This document shows, one piece after another, positions 42,145 to 50,647 of a stretch of 64,000 nt of DNA. The stretch's first letter is position 1, and the number at the start of each line of letters is the position of its first letter. The notes beneath the pieces were generated by a model. That model was not told where the DNA came from. It searched no databases and was given only the letters and a program-made list of their open reading frames with translations. The DNA comes from Sphingobium fontiphilum (GTDB taxonomy: Bacteria; Pseudomonadota; Alphaproteobacteria; Sphingomonadales; Sphingomonadaceae): contig NZ_JACIEB010000004.1 in assembly GCF_014196635.1 (NCBI RefSeq), positions 1 through 64,000 on the forward strand, in the 5' to 3' direction. The position numbers and the translations under genes are program-made.

Positions 42145-42921
42145 CTATTTGGACTGGCCGGTTCCGCCGCCCGTGGCGGGCATCAGCATGTTGGACATGC
42201 CGCCATCGACCAGCACGTCGATGCCATTGATATGCCCTGCCTGCGGCGAACACAGGAACAGGATTGCGCGCGCCACATCTTCGGCTGTGCCGAGCTTTCC
42301 CAGCGGAATCGACGCTTCGCGCTGGCGGCGGCGGGCTTCGTCGTCATACCCGGCCTTGGTCATCGGGGTATAGGTCGGCCCCGGAGAAACGGTGTTGCAG
42401 CGGATACGGTCGGGCCCCCATTCGATCGAAAGCTGGCGCATCAGCATCAGGAGCGCCGCCTTGCTGGATGAATAGAACCCCAGCGCCGGGGTCGGCTGCG
42501 TGGCCGACATCGACGCGGTGGCGATGAACGCGCCCTGGCTTTCGCGCAGCCAGGGATGCGCCGCCTTGCCGATCAGCCAGGTTGCGCGGGTGTTGATGCC
42601 ATAGATCAGATCGAACTGTTCGGCCGCAAGATCGACCAGCGCGCCGCCCATGATGATCCCGGCGTTGGAAATCACCGCGTCGATCCCGCCCATGTGCGCA
42701 ATCGCGGCATCGACGATCCGCGTGCCGCAATCGAGTTCGGACAGGTCCACGACCACGCTGGCCGCGCGCGGACCGATGGCGTCGGCCACGACGGCAAGGT
42801 TCGCCGCGTCACGGTCGGCCAGCAGCATCTGGTGATCGCCTGCAATGGCCGAACCGTCGACCAGCAGTTCGGCGCAGGCCCTGCCGATGCCGCTGGCTGC
42901 GCCGGTTATTATGAAGCGCAT
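42145..42921 (-). CDS. SDR family oxidoreductase (3-alpha-HSD-like N-terminus)
   Basis: A 258-residue SDR starting directly at the Rossmann strand, 'MRFIITGAASGIG', with the cofactor loop at residues 7-13. 'ISNAGII' replaces the usual NNAG, and the active-site segment is 'YSSSKAAL' after 'ATASMSA'. A short linker and Ser/Gly-rich tail follow the VDGG motif. The missing N-terminal extension resembles bacterial 3-alpha-hydroxysteroid dehydrogenase-type SDRs. It is 12 bases downstream of the ligase gene on the same strand, probably co-transcribed. Confidence 0.88.
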   Translation of the reverse strand: MRFIITGAASGIGRACAELLVDGSAIAGDHQMLLADRDAANLAVVADAIGPRAASVVVDLSELDCGTRIVDAAIAHMGGIDAVISNAGIIMGGALVDLAAEQFDLIYGINTRATWLIGKAAHPWLRESQGAFIATASMSATQPTPALGFYSSSKAALLMLMRQLSIEWGPDRIRCNTVSPGPTYTPMTKAGYDDEARRRQREASIPLGKLGTAEDVARAILFLCSPQAGHINGIDVLVDGGMSNMLMPATGGGTGQSK

Positions 42922-42933
42922 CGCGTAAGTCCC

Positions 42934-44664
42934 TTATTCGGAGAGATCGAGTTCCGCGATCAACTGCTGGCGCAGCTTGAACTTCTGGATCTTGGAAGCC
43001 GACATGGGCCATTCGTCGATTACGCGGATGTGGCGCGGCACCTTGAACGAAGCGATGCGCTTGCCGACGAAGGCGATGAGTTCGGCCTCGAAATCCTGGG
43101 GCGAGACGTCGATCGGGCCTTCGGTTTCGACAAAAGCCGCCGGGATTTCGGCAAGCCGCGCGTCGGGCAGGCCAACGACCTGCGCCAGGCGCACCGAAGG
43201 ATGGGCGGCAAGCACGGCTTCCACTTCGGCGGCGGCAACATTTTCGCCACCCACCTTGAGCATGTCCTTGAAGCGGCCGTGGAACATCAGGTGCCCGGCC
43301 TCGTCGAGCGAACCGATATCGCCCGAATGATACCAGCCTTGCCGGTCCAGCGCCTCGGCCGTCTTGACCGGATCCTTGTGGTACCCGTGGAACAGGTTGT
43401 AGCCACGGATCAGCACTTCGCCGCGTTCGCCCGTGGGCAGGTCGTTGCCATCTGCATCGACGATGCGCACTTCAACGCCCAGAAGCGGCGTGCCGAGCCG
43501 GGTGAAGCCCATTTCGGGGTCCATGTCGTACCCGCCGGTGGTGACGATGCCGCTGGCTTCGGTCATCCCGAAGGTGCCGACCTGGCGCATGCCGGGCGCC
43601 TTTTCCCGATAGGCCTGGCCCACGCTGGCCGGCATGAACGCAAAGCAGGAGTTCTGCAACCGGACCGAGGACATGTCCGTCCTGGTCCAATCGGGGTGCG
43701 CGATCATCGCCTGGTGGAAGGTGACGAAGGGCAGGAACATCATCGTCACCTTTTCCGCCTCGATCTGGCGCAGGCTTTCGCCAGGATCGAAGTGCGGCTG
43801 GCCGATGAACGTCCCCGCGACGTTCACCGCGCCCAGCATGGCGAGCATCGCGGCAATGTGGAACAGCGGCATCGGCGACCACGCCCGCTCGTCAGGCTGG
43901 AAGGCCCAGCGGTTGGCGGTGAGGTTGATCGTTTCGCGCACGATCGCCTCATGGCTGAGCAGGCAGCCCTTGGGGTTGGCCGATGTGCCCGACGTGTAGA
44001 GGATCATCGCCGTGTCGCGCAGGCGCACGCACAGGCGGCGGTGGTGCACGGTGTTGACGGATATGGCAGCCGCTGCGGCGTCGAACGCATCATGGCCAAG
44101 GAAGCCGGGGGCGGTGGTTGCCGCCCCGGCGCCATCGCTGCTGCGCAGCACCACGATGCGGCGCAGCGCGGGCGCATCGGCAAGCGCCAGCGCCGCAGGA
44201 TCGGCCTGCTGCGCCAGATCGGGGAACGCTTCGGCCAGACGGCCAGTGAAGTTGACATGCTGCGTCCGGGTATCGTCGGTGACGATGGCGACGAGATCGG
44301 CGTTGTCGGCCACATAGGCCATTTCGGGCGCCTTGTAGCGCGCGTTCATCAGCACCGAAACCGCGCCGACCATGGCATTGGCGAACAGTGTTTCGACAAA
44401 GGCGATGCCCGATGGCAGCAGCACGCCGACATGATCGCCCGGCCCGACGCCCAGCGCGAGCAGTGCGCGGGCCTTGTGCAGCACGGCTTCGACCAGTTCG
44501 GCGTATGTCTTGCGGCCTTCGGGGAAGACCAGCGCTTCCTTGTCCGGTGCGCGGTCATATGCGCTCAGCAGCAGGTCGCCCAGAGTCGTCGCCACGATCC
44601 GCACGCGCGCCGGATCTTCCGACAGGGTCGTCGAATAGTCCCACCCTGCTTCCTTGTCCGTCAT
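42934..44664 (-). CDS. AMP-dependent acid-CoA ligase
   Basis: A 576-residue acyl-adenylate-forming enzyme that activates a carboxylic acid with ATP and CoA. The phosphate loop is 'LYTSGTSANPKGCLLSH', the hinge/A8 region is 'HGRFKDMLKVGGENV', and a C-terminal catalytic Lys lies in 'SASKIQKFKLR'. ATG codons at 44664, 44676 and 44694 are all possible; the first gives the usual length. It heads a minus-strand pair with the SDR. Two recurrent CCGATAG motifs lie 90-115 bases upstream. It presumably forms the CoA ester of a pathway acid before beta-oxidation. Confidence 0.92.
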   Translation of the reverse strand: MTDKEAGWDYSTTLSEDPARVRIVATTLGDLLLSAYDRAPDKEALVFPEGRKTYAELVEAVLHKARALLALGVGPGDHVGVLLPSGIAFVETLFANAMVGAVSVLMNARYKAPEMAYVADNADLVAIVTDDTRTQHVNFTGRLAEAFPDLAQQADPAALALADAPALRRIVVLRSSDGAGAATTAPGFLGHDAFDAAAAAISVNTVHHRRLCVRLRDTAMILYTSGTSANPKGCLLSHEAIVRETINLTANRWAFQPDERAWSPMPLFHIAAMLAMLGAVNVAGTFIGQPHFDPGESLRQIEAEKVTMMFLPFVTFHQAMIAHPDWTRTDMSSVRLQNSCFAFMPASVGQAYREKAPGMRQVGTFGMTEASGIVTTGGYDMDPEMGFTRLGTPLLGVEVRIVDADGNDLPTGERGEVLIRGYNLFHGYHKDPVKTAEALDRQGWYHSGDIGSLDEAGHLMFHGRFKDMLKVGGENVAAAEVEAVLAAHPSVRLAQVVGLPDARLAEIPAAFVETEGPIDVSPQDFEAELIAFVGKRIASFKVPRHIRVIDEWPMSASKIQKFKLRQQLIAELDLSE

Positions 44665-44753
44665 CCCCAAACCCATCCCGTCACTTGTATCCAATTTTAC
44701 CGGAAAAACCCCCGAACCTTACGACTACGCACCGCCCGTCCTGTGCGGGCCTT

Positions 44754-44779
44754 CCGACCGATAGGGGCCAACCGATAGT
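44754..44779. promoter_or_regulatory. Two operator-like motifs before the CoA ligase
   Basis: CCGACCGATAGG (44754-44765) and CCAACCGATAGT (44768-44779) form a 14-base-spaced direct pair of the recurrent motif, upstream of the ligase on the minus strand. Confidence 0.45.
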
Positions 44780-44808
44780 GGCGCCGCCGTGCCGGCGTGC
44801 TGCGATGG

Positions 44809-45283
44809 TCAGCCGCAGCCAACCACGCCGCCATCGCGCGGGATCTGCGCCAGCAGGGCGGGGTCGACGCTGTCCTCATCGCGCATGTGCGTGGTCATCC
44901 TCGTGGGGAAGAAGCAGGGAATCGCCGCGTTCACGGTCATGTTGGGTTCGGCAAGATCGCCCGCCAGATCGCGCGTCATCATGCGCACGGCAGCCTTGGA
45001 GGCGGCATAGCTGTATGCCCTGAGCCGTTTGATCTTCACGCCTGCCGCGGACCCGATGTTGATGACCCGCGCCGGATCATCGGGGGCGCCGGTCGCCGCC
45101 AGTTCAGGCAGCCGTTCGCGCACCGGGATAAACGGCGTCTGCACGTTCACCGCCGCGAGGCCCGGCCACGCCTTGTCGGGGAAGGCATTGATTTCGCCGC
45201 CCCAGCGCCTGCGCGCCGCCGGAAACCAGCGCGGTCTTGCCCGTCAGGTCGAACAGGCTTGCGGCAAACGATTCCGCCACCAT
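44809..45283 (-). pseudogene. Internally deleted and truncated SDR
   Basis: An SDR beginning (LFDLTGKTALVSGG, then 'AQALGRR') is followed in another frame by the second half of the same kind of enzyme: 'ARVINIGSAAGVKIKRLRA', 'YSYAASKAAVRMM' and 'NMTVNAAIPCFFPTRMT'. About 70 codons in the middle, including the NNAG region, are missing near 45190-45200, and the end stops before the usual VDGG motif. The ATG at 45283 overlaps the stop of the upstream reductase gene, so the two were once translationally coupled. It resembles the intact SDR at 49866. Confidence 0.8.
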
Positions 45284-46296
45284 CAAATCACCACCGAAAT
45301 CTTGCCGAAGGAATGCTTGTCGCGCAGGTGCAGCAGCGCCTCGCGCGCTTCGGTCAGCGGGAAGGTCCGCTCGATCACAGGCTTGATCTTGTGCTTCTCG
45401 GCAAAGGTCAGCATGTCGCGGAAGTCGATGATGTCGCCCACCTGGCTGCCGAGCAGCGTCGCGCTCTTGAGGAAGAGGTCGGTGGCGTTGAACTTGATCT
45501 CATTGCCCGCGGTCGATCCGTAGATCACGATACGGCCGCCGGGATTGATCGCGCGGATATAGTTGGGCAGGCTGGGGCTGGGCGCACCGTCGAGCACGAC
45601 ATCGACGCCGCCGGTCATCTTGCCGACCTTCTTGCGCCATTCGGGATCAGTGAACAGCAACCCGTCCTTCGCGCCCATGGTGCGGGCATTTTCAAGAACT
45701 TCCTCGCTTTCGCCGGTGCACCAGACATCGCAACCGAGCGCCACAGCAAAAGCCAGACCGAACGTCGCCACGCCGCCGCCGATGCCGGAGATCAGCAGCT
45801 TTTCGCCGGGCTTGAGCTGGCCCTTGAACATCAGCGCGCGCCACGAGGTCAGCGCGGTCAGCGGCATCGCGCCGGCTTCTTCCCACGTCATGAAGGCGGG
45901 CTTGGGGGCAAGGTTTTCCACCGGAACGCAGATATATTCCGCGATCGTGCCGGTGAAGGGCATGCCCAGCAGGCCGAAATCGGGCGCCGGGGTATCGCGG
46001 CGCGGACCCCACTGGCGGGCGGGGTAGAGGATGACTTCATCGCCAACGCTGGCGCCGGTCACGCCTTCGCCCAGCATATCGACAACGCCCGCGCCATCGC
46101 AGCCCATCACCGAAGGCACGGTCATGCCCGGATACTGGCCGTGCGCGATGAACAGTTCGCGGTGATTTACCGAAGCGGCCTTGACCGCAACACGAACTTC
46201 ACCGGGACCGGGGGTGGGGACATCGACTTCCCGCACCGCGACAGCTTCTGGGCCATCGGTTGATTCGAGCAGTAGCGCCTTCATTTTCGTCATCAT
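45283..46296 (-). CDS. MDR-family oxidoreductase, quinone-oxidoreductase/crotonyl-reductase-like
   Basis: A 337-residue medium-chain reductase without the zinc cysteines of classical ADHs. It has 'VKAASVNHRELFIAHGQYPG', 'PSVMGCDGAGVVD', and the NADPH loop 'LLISGIGGGVATFGLA' (G-x-G-G-V). 'SWRALMFKGQLKPGEK' is typical of the quinone-oxidoreductase branch. It reduces enones, quinones or similar carbonyls. The ATG at 46296 is chosen because conserved sequence begins 5 residues later. Downstream is the decayed SDR; upstream are a near-perfect operator-like dyad and a decayed GntR-type gene. Confidence 0.9.
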   Translation of the reverse strand: MMTKMKALLLESTDGPEAVAVREVDVPTPGPGEVRVAVKAASVNHRELFIAHGQYPGMTVPSVMGCDGAGVVDMLGEGVTGASVGDEVILYPARQWGPRRDTPAPDFGLLGMPFTGTIAEYICVPVENLAPKPAFMTWEEAGAMPLTALTSWRALMFKGQLKPGEKLLISGIGGGVATFGLAFAVALGCDVWCTGESEEVLENARTMGAKDGLLFTDPEWRKKVGKMTGGVDVVLDGAPSPSLPNYIRAINPGGRIVIYGSTAGNEIKFNATDLFLKSATLLGSQVGDIIDFRDMLTFAEKHKIKPVIERTFPLTEAREALLHLRDKHSFGKISVVI

Positions 46297-46370
46297 GTCG
46301 TATCCCGGTTGAAGGGGCCGCGTGGAACGGCCATTTTTGGTCGCGGTGCGCGGTCTTGGCCCCTGCGGAA

Positions 46371-46390
46371 CCTGTCTACAGATAGGCAGG
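46371..46390. promoter_or_regulatory. Extended operator-like dyad, 8-bp arms
   Basis: CCTGTCTACAGATAGGCAGG is a near-perfect inverted repeat: CCTG-Y-CTA, a 4-base centre, then TAG-R-CAGG, with one mismatched pair. It lies 75-95 bases upstream of the reductase start (46296, minus). Confidence 0.55.
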
Positions 46391-46454
46391 CCCGACAGCA
46401 GCCAGGACCGGGAGCCGGTTGGCACGTCAATCAATCGCTTAACCCGTCTATGAA

Positions 46455-46914
46455 TTGGACCGTGGCAGACCCAGGCTCTCCGCGATGCCGTTGCGCACCA
46501 TTTCGTTGGTGATCGGTCCGATGCGTCACAGGCGGCTGTCGCGCCAATATCGTTGCATGTCGGTTTCCGCCGAATGGCCGCGGCGCTGATGATCGTGGTG
46601 TGAAACGCATGGCTGGCGCGGATTGCGGTCAGCAGGTCCGCTGGATCATGCTCCGACCCCGTGTCCGGCACGCGGCGTAGACGCCGACGTGCGGCCGCAG
46701 GTCGCGCATCTGCGCGCTGTCCAGTGCGGGTATCCAGCGTTCATATCCGAGCCGCCACAGATGGGCCTGCTCATCGAGCAGGTCGCGCGTCGCGGCAAGG
46801 TCGATCGGCGTCAGCCGCTTGTGGCGATGGGCTTCGATCTCGACCACGGATTCGCGGCGGATCAGCGGGGCGCCGGTACGGACAAGCGAAAGCGACATGG
46901 CGGGAACAGGCTCA
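46455..46914 (-). pseudogene. Decayed GntR/FCD-type regulator C-terminal domain
   Basis: The minus strand encodes, in three shifting frames, pieces of one helical ligand-binding domain. They are 'RRESVVEIEAHRHKRLTPID' and 'LLDEQAHLWRLGYERWI' (46670-46900), then 'LLTAIRASHAFHTTIISAA' (around 46570-46640), then 'MQRYWRDSRL' with a stop and 'RIGPITNEMVRNGIAESLGL' (46455-46558). The N-terminal DNA-binding domain is absent. The 'FHTTIISAA' segment fits the FCD motif. It lies directly upstream of the MDR gene, suggesting a lost local repressor. Confidence 0.6.
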
Positions 46915-47159
46915 CAGGAAGAACGGAGTGATGTGCACGGGCACAATTTCTGCCTTACGCCGTCGCAAACAAGATTCTATAGAATATATCTTTGGGCAGT
47001 CTGTGGCCTTTTGCCGCACTGAATGGAGGCGCGGCGCGCGGCGTGGCTGGCCTGCGATAGTCTGGGCGCGGCGCAACTACATGCGGCGCTTGCCCGCGCA
47101 GCGGCGTTTCGGGACGATGGCAGGCAATATTGTGACATCCGTGCAGCAAGGAGAGGCGC

Positions 47160-48428
47160 ATGACCCGTTTTCGCACGCTCGATCATCCAATGATGCCCGC
47201 CATCGCGTGGAATCCCGCTCGTCCGGCAGAATGGATCAACGATCATATCGCGATGAACCGCGCGACCTCGAACGCCTATCTGATCCCCGGCGATGCGGGC
47301 GATGTGGTCATCAACACCGGCACCGCCGTTCAGGGCGAACAGATCCGCAAGAACTTCGAAGCGCTGATCGGGCGGCCGCTGAAGGTCACCACGATCATTT
47401 TTACCCAGAGCCACCCGGACCATACCGGCGGCTGGCAGTATTTTGCCGATGAAGGCGTGGAAACCATCGTCCAGTGCAAGTTCCGCCGCATCTGCGAGGA
47501 GCGCAAGCAGATGGGACCGTTCTTCGGCCGCCGCAACGCCAAGGTGCTGGCCGCGCTGATCCCGCCGGGCGATACCGGGGCCTACTGGTTCGAGGCGCGC
47601 GATCCCGAACCGCTGACGGAGTTTGCCAACGCGCACGATTTCACCGTTTCGGGCCGCCAGTACCAGGCGCTGTCCATCCCTTCGGGCGAAACGCTCGATG
47701 CGCTGGCGGTATGGATGCCGCAGGAGCGGACCCTGTTCTTCGGCAACTGGGCCGGCGCGATCATGGGCGCGTTCCCCAACTTCTACACCGCGCGCGGCGA
47801 TCGTGACCGGTCGGTGGTGTTCTGGCTCGAGGAATGCCGGATGATGATCGACCTGGGCGCCGAGCTGCTGGTTACCGGGCACGACGATCCGATCCGCGGC
47901 GCCGATGCAGTGCGCGCCCATCTGTGCAAGCTGCGCGATGCCGTACAGTACATGCACGACAAGACCGTTGCCGGGATGAACGAAGGCCGCACGCTGCCGG
48001 AACTCATGGCCTCGATCGCCTTGCCGCCCGAACTGGCGCTCAACGACGGGCGCGGCCCGGTGCGGTGGTACGTGCGGGCAACCTGGGAAGAATATGCGGG
48101 CTGGTTCCGCCAGGAACGCACGAGCGAGCTCTACGCCACGCCGCCCAGCGCGGTCTGGCCCGAAGTCGTGGCGCTGGCCGGTGGCGCAGGGGCGCTGGCC
48201 GAACGCGCGCGGGCGCACCTTGCGCAGGGCGATCCCGAAAAGGCACTGCATCTGGTGGAAATGGCGGTTGTCGCCGCGCCGGACGATCGCGACGTGCGCG
48301 AAACAGAACTTGCCGTGTACGAGGCGCTGGCCGACCTTACCGAGGGCCGCGTGTTCGACGAACTGGGCTGGCTCGAAAGCAGCATCATCGCCACCCGCCG
48401 CGCGCTCGACGCCGACACTGGCGCTTAA
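47160..48428 (+). CDS. Metallo-beta-lactamase-fold hydrolase, alkylsulfatase-like
   Basis: A 422-residue MBL-superfamily enzyme with an N-terminal metal-binding domain (residues ~30-260). A C-terminal region follows (~275-415) that resembles the alkylsulfatase dimerisation and TPR-like segments ('YVRATWEEYAGWFRQERTSE'). The metal motif is TQSHPDHTGG: the usual first His of HxHxDH is Gln, while the other His/Asp/His remain. Later ligands include 'VTGHDDPI'. AAGGAGAG precedes the ATG. It heads a plus-strand operon with a sulfotransferase next, hinting at sulfate-ester handling. Activity is inferred only. Confidence 0.85.
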   Translation: MTRFRTLDHPMMPAIAWNPARPAEWINDHIAMNRATSNAYLIPGDAGDVVINTGTAVQGEQIRKNFEALIGRPLKVTTIIFTQSHPDHTGGWQYFADEGVETIVQCKFRRICEERKQMGPFFGRRNAKVLAALIPPGDTGAYWFEARDPEPLTEFANAHDFTVSGRQYQALSIPSGETLDALAVWMPQERTLFFGNWAGAIMGAFPNFYTARGDRDRSVVFWLEECRMMIDLGAELLVTGHDDPIRGADAVRAHLCKLRDAVQYMHDKTVAGMNEGRTLPELMASIALPPELALNDGRGPVRWYVRATWEEYAGWFRQERTSELYATPPSAVWPEVVALAGGAGALAERARAHLAQGDPEKALHLVEMAVVAAPDDRDVRETELAVYEALADLTEGRVFDELGWLESSIIATRRALDADTGA

Positions 48429-48442
48429 GGGAGTGCTCGACC

Positions 48443-49702
48443 ATGTCCGCAACGACCGCCGAAAACATCCGCATCACCGATCTTGCCAACCCGGTCCTGA
48501 CCGAAATGCAGAAAGGCGCGCTGGCCTTTGCCGCGGCCAACCCGACCACCCTGACGCCCGAAGCCGTGCTGGCCGCCGCGCAGGCGCAGACCGGGCTGAG
48601 CGACTTCGGCCCCGGCGATTTCCGCGAACGGTTGGCCGTGTGGATGCGCGCGGGCGACAACGACGCCGAACTGAGCGCGGTCGGCCGCGGTTCGCTGTTC
48701 AGCGAGGCGGTTCGGCTGGCGTCCAACCGCCTCCAGCTTGAAGACACGGTGCGCCGCCACCCCGAAATCCTCGACATCCCGATTGAGCGTCCGCTGATCC
48801 TCGCCGGACTGCCGCGTTCGGGCACGACCTATACCTTGCAACTCATGTCGGCCGATCCGCGCCTGCGCTCGCTGCCGCACTGGGAAGCGGTGCGGCCCAT
48901 CGCCGCGCCGTGGATCAAGGACGGCCACGATAGCAGACACGATCTGTGCGCCGCCGAATGGGCGCAAACCGACGCGATCATGCCCTATATCAAGATGATC
49001 CACGAGTTTTCGCCCGATCACATCTCCGAAGACATCGAACTACAGGGGCTGGATTTCGGCGGTTACTACTTCGAATGGATCGCGCACGTCCCCGAATGGC
49101 GCGATTACCAGTTCGCCTACGACGCCACGCCGATCCTGCGCTATGTGCGCAAGGCGATGCAGGTGCTTTCGTGGCAGAAAGGCCCCAACCGCTGGGTCAG
49201 CAAATGCCCGCAGCACATGGAACAGTTGCCTGCCGTGCGCGGCGCCTTTCCCGACAGCTATGTCGTCATCAACCACCGCGATCCGGTGGCGTCGATCCAG
49301 TCGGCGATCACCGGCATCGCCTATGGCGCGCGGCTTACGCGGACGCGGGTCGACATGCGCGGCATCGCGCAATACTGGATCGACCGCTACGAACGCCTGT
49401 TGCGCGCGTGCGTGCGCGACCGCGATTTGATCGACGCAAGCCAGTCTTACGACCTGTATTTCCACGAACTGATGGCCGATCCGTTCGGCCAGCTTGAACG
49501 CGTATATGCCGGGGCGCAGGTTCCCTTCGACCAGCAGACGCGCGATGCTTTCCAGCAGGCGATCGACCACAACAAACGCGGCAAGCATGGCCAGCTCGTG
49601 TACAACCTGCGCGAGGATTTCGGCATCGAACCGGCCGCGATCCGCGAACGCTTCCAGTTTTATTACGACCGCTTCCCCGATGTGCGAATCGAGGTGAAAT
49701 AG
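48443..49702 (+). CDS. Sulfotransferase family protein
   Basis: A 419-residue cytoplasmic sulfotransferase. The 5'-phosphosulfate-binding loop is GLPRSGTTYT (about residue 120), and the 3'-phosphate-binding region is 'VVINHRDPVASIQS'. A predicted helical lead of about 100 residues precedes them, a layout common in alphaproteobacterial members. It is 14 bases after the MBL gene. The pair may add and remove sulfate on a hydrophobic alcohol. The family is broad and also acts on lipids and peptides, so the acceptor is unknown. Confidence 0.9.
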   Translation: MSATTAENIRITDLANPVLTEMQKGALAFAAANPTTLTPEAVLAAAQAQTGLSDFGPGDFRERLAVWMRAGDNDAELSAVGRGSLFSEAVRLASNRLQLEDTVRRHPEILDIPIERPLILAGLPRSGTTYTLQLMSADPRLRSLPHWEAVRPIAAPWIKDGHDSRHDLCAAEWAQTDAIMPYIKMIHEFSPDHISEDIELQGLDFGGYYFEWIAHVPEWRDYQFAYDATPILRYVRKAMQVLSWQKGPNRWVSKCPQHMEQLPAVRGAFPDSYVVINHRDPVASIQSAITGIAYGARLTRTRVDMRGIAQYWIDRYERLLRACVRDRDLIDASQSYDLYFHELMADPFGQLERVYAGAQVPFDQQTRDAFQQAIDHNKRGKHGQLVYNLREDFGIEPAAIRERFQFYYDRFPDVRIEVK

Positions 49703-49865
49703 GCCGGGCCCCTCCCGCGCGCGCTGTCTGGCGGGCGCGCCCTGCCGTAAGGAAGGTTTGCGCACTGGCGCTGCCGGGCATGGTCCGGTTCCGATGCGCG
49801 CCGCGATTGCCCCGGCGCGCCGCTGGCCCGCATGTGCAGGCCGCGCTGGAACATGTGGAGCGGAA

Positions 49866-50630
49866 ATGAGCGGATTGTTGTCGGTTGAAGATAAGGTCGC
49901 GCTGGTCACCGGAGGCGGCAGCGGCATCGGGCGCATGATCGCGCAGGTGCTCGTGGCCGAAGGGGCAAAGACCTATATCGTGGGCCGCACGCGCGAAACG
50001 CTCGAAGCGACCGCGTTGGAACTGTCTGCCCATGGCACCTGCATTGCCCTGGCGGGCGATCTGTCCAGCGTCGATGGGGCGAAGGCGGTTGCCGCCGCTT
50101 TCGCGGCGCAGGAGCCGAAGCTGGACCTGCTCGTGAACAACGCCGGCACGATGTACGATGCCCCGCTCGACAGCTTTACCGAAGAAGGCTGGGACATGGT
50201 TGTGGATCTCAACCTCAAATCGGTGTTCTTCTTCACGCAGGCACTGCTGCCGCAATTGCGCGCAGCGGCATCGGCGCCGTGCCATGCCGCCGTGGTCAAC
50301 ATCGGCTCCATCGGCGGGCTGCGCATCGGACCGAAGGAAAACTATTCATATCAGGCCGCCAAGGCCGCGCTGCACCACATGTCGGGCGGACTCGCCAAGC
50401 GCCTGGCCGCCGAACACATCACCGTCAACGCCATCGCCCCCGGTTTCTTCCCGTCGGCGCTGACGCCGGTGGACAAGCCGGAAATTGTCGAAATGATGTC
50501 CGGCATGGTTCCGCGCAAGCGCATCGGCACGCCCGATGACATCGGCGGCACCGTGGCCTTCCTTGCCAGTCGGGCCGCCAGCTTCATTACCGGGGCGGTC
50601 ATCCCGCTCGAAGGCGGCATGGCGCTCTGA
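49866..50630 (+). CDS. SDR family oxidoreductase
   Basis: A 254-residue classical SDR: GGGSGIG at residues ~17-23, 'NNAGTM', 'NIGSIGG' and 'YSYQAAK'. The central 'NLKSVFFFTQALLPQLRAAA' and 'HITVNAIAPGFFPS' closely resemble the corresponding parts of the SDR remnant at 44809-45283, so this is its intact relative. The start follows GGAGCGGAA. It is third in the operon from 47160 and 17 bases before the epoxide hydrolase. Confidence 0.9.
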   Translation: MSGLLSVEDKVALVTGGGSGIGRMIAQVLVAEGAKTYIVGRTRETLEATALELSAHGTCIALAGDLSSVDGAKAVAAAFAAQEPKLDLLVNNAGTMYDAPLDSFTEEGWDMVVDLNLKSVFFFTQALLPQLRAAASAPCHAAVVNIGSIGGLRIGPKENYSYQAAKAALHHMSGGLAKRLAAEHITVNAIAPGFFPSALTPVDKPEIVEMMSGMVPRKRIGTPDDIGGTVAFLASRAASFITGAVIPLEGGMAL

Positions 50631-50647
50631 CCGACAGGAAGCCGCAG

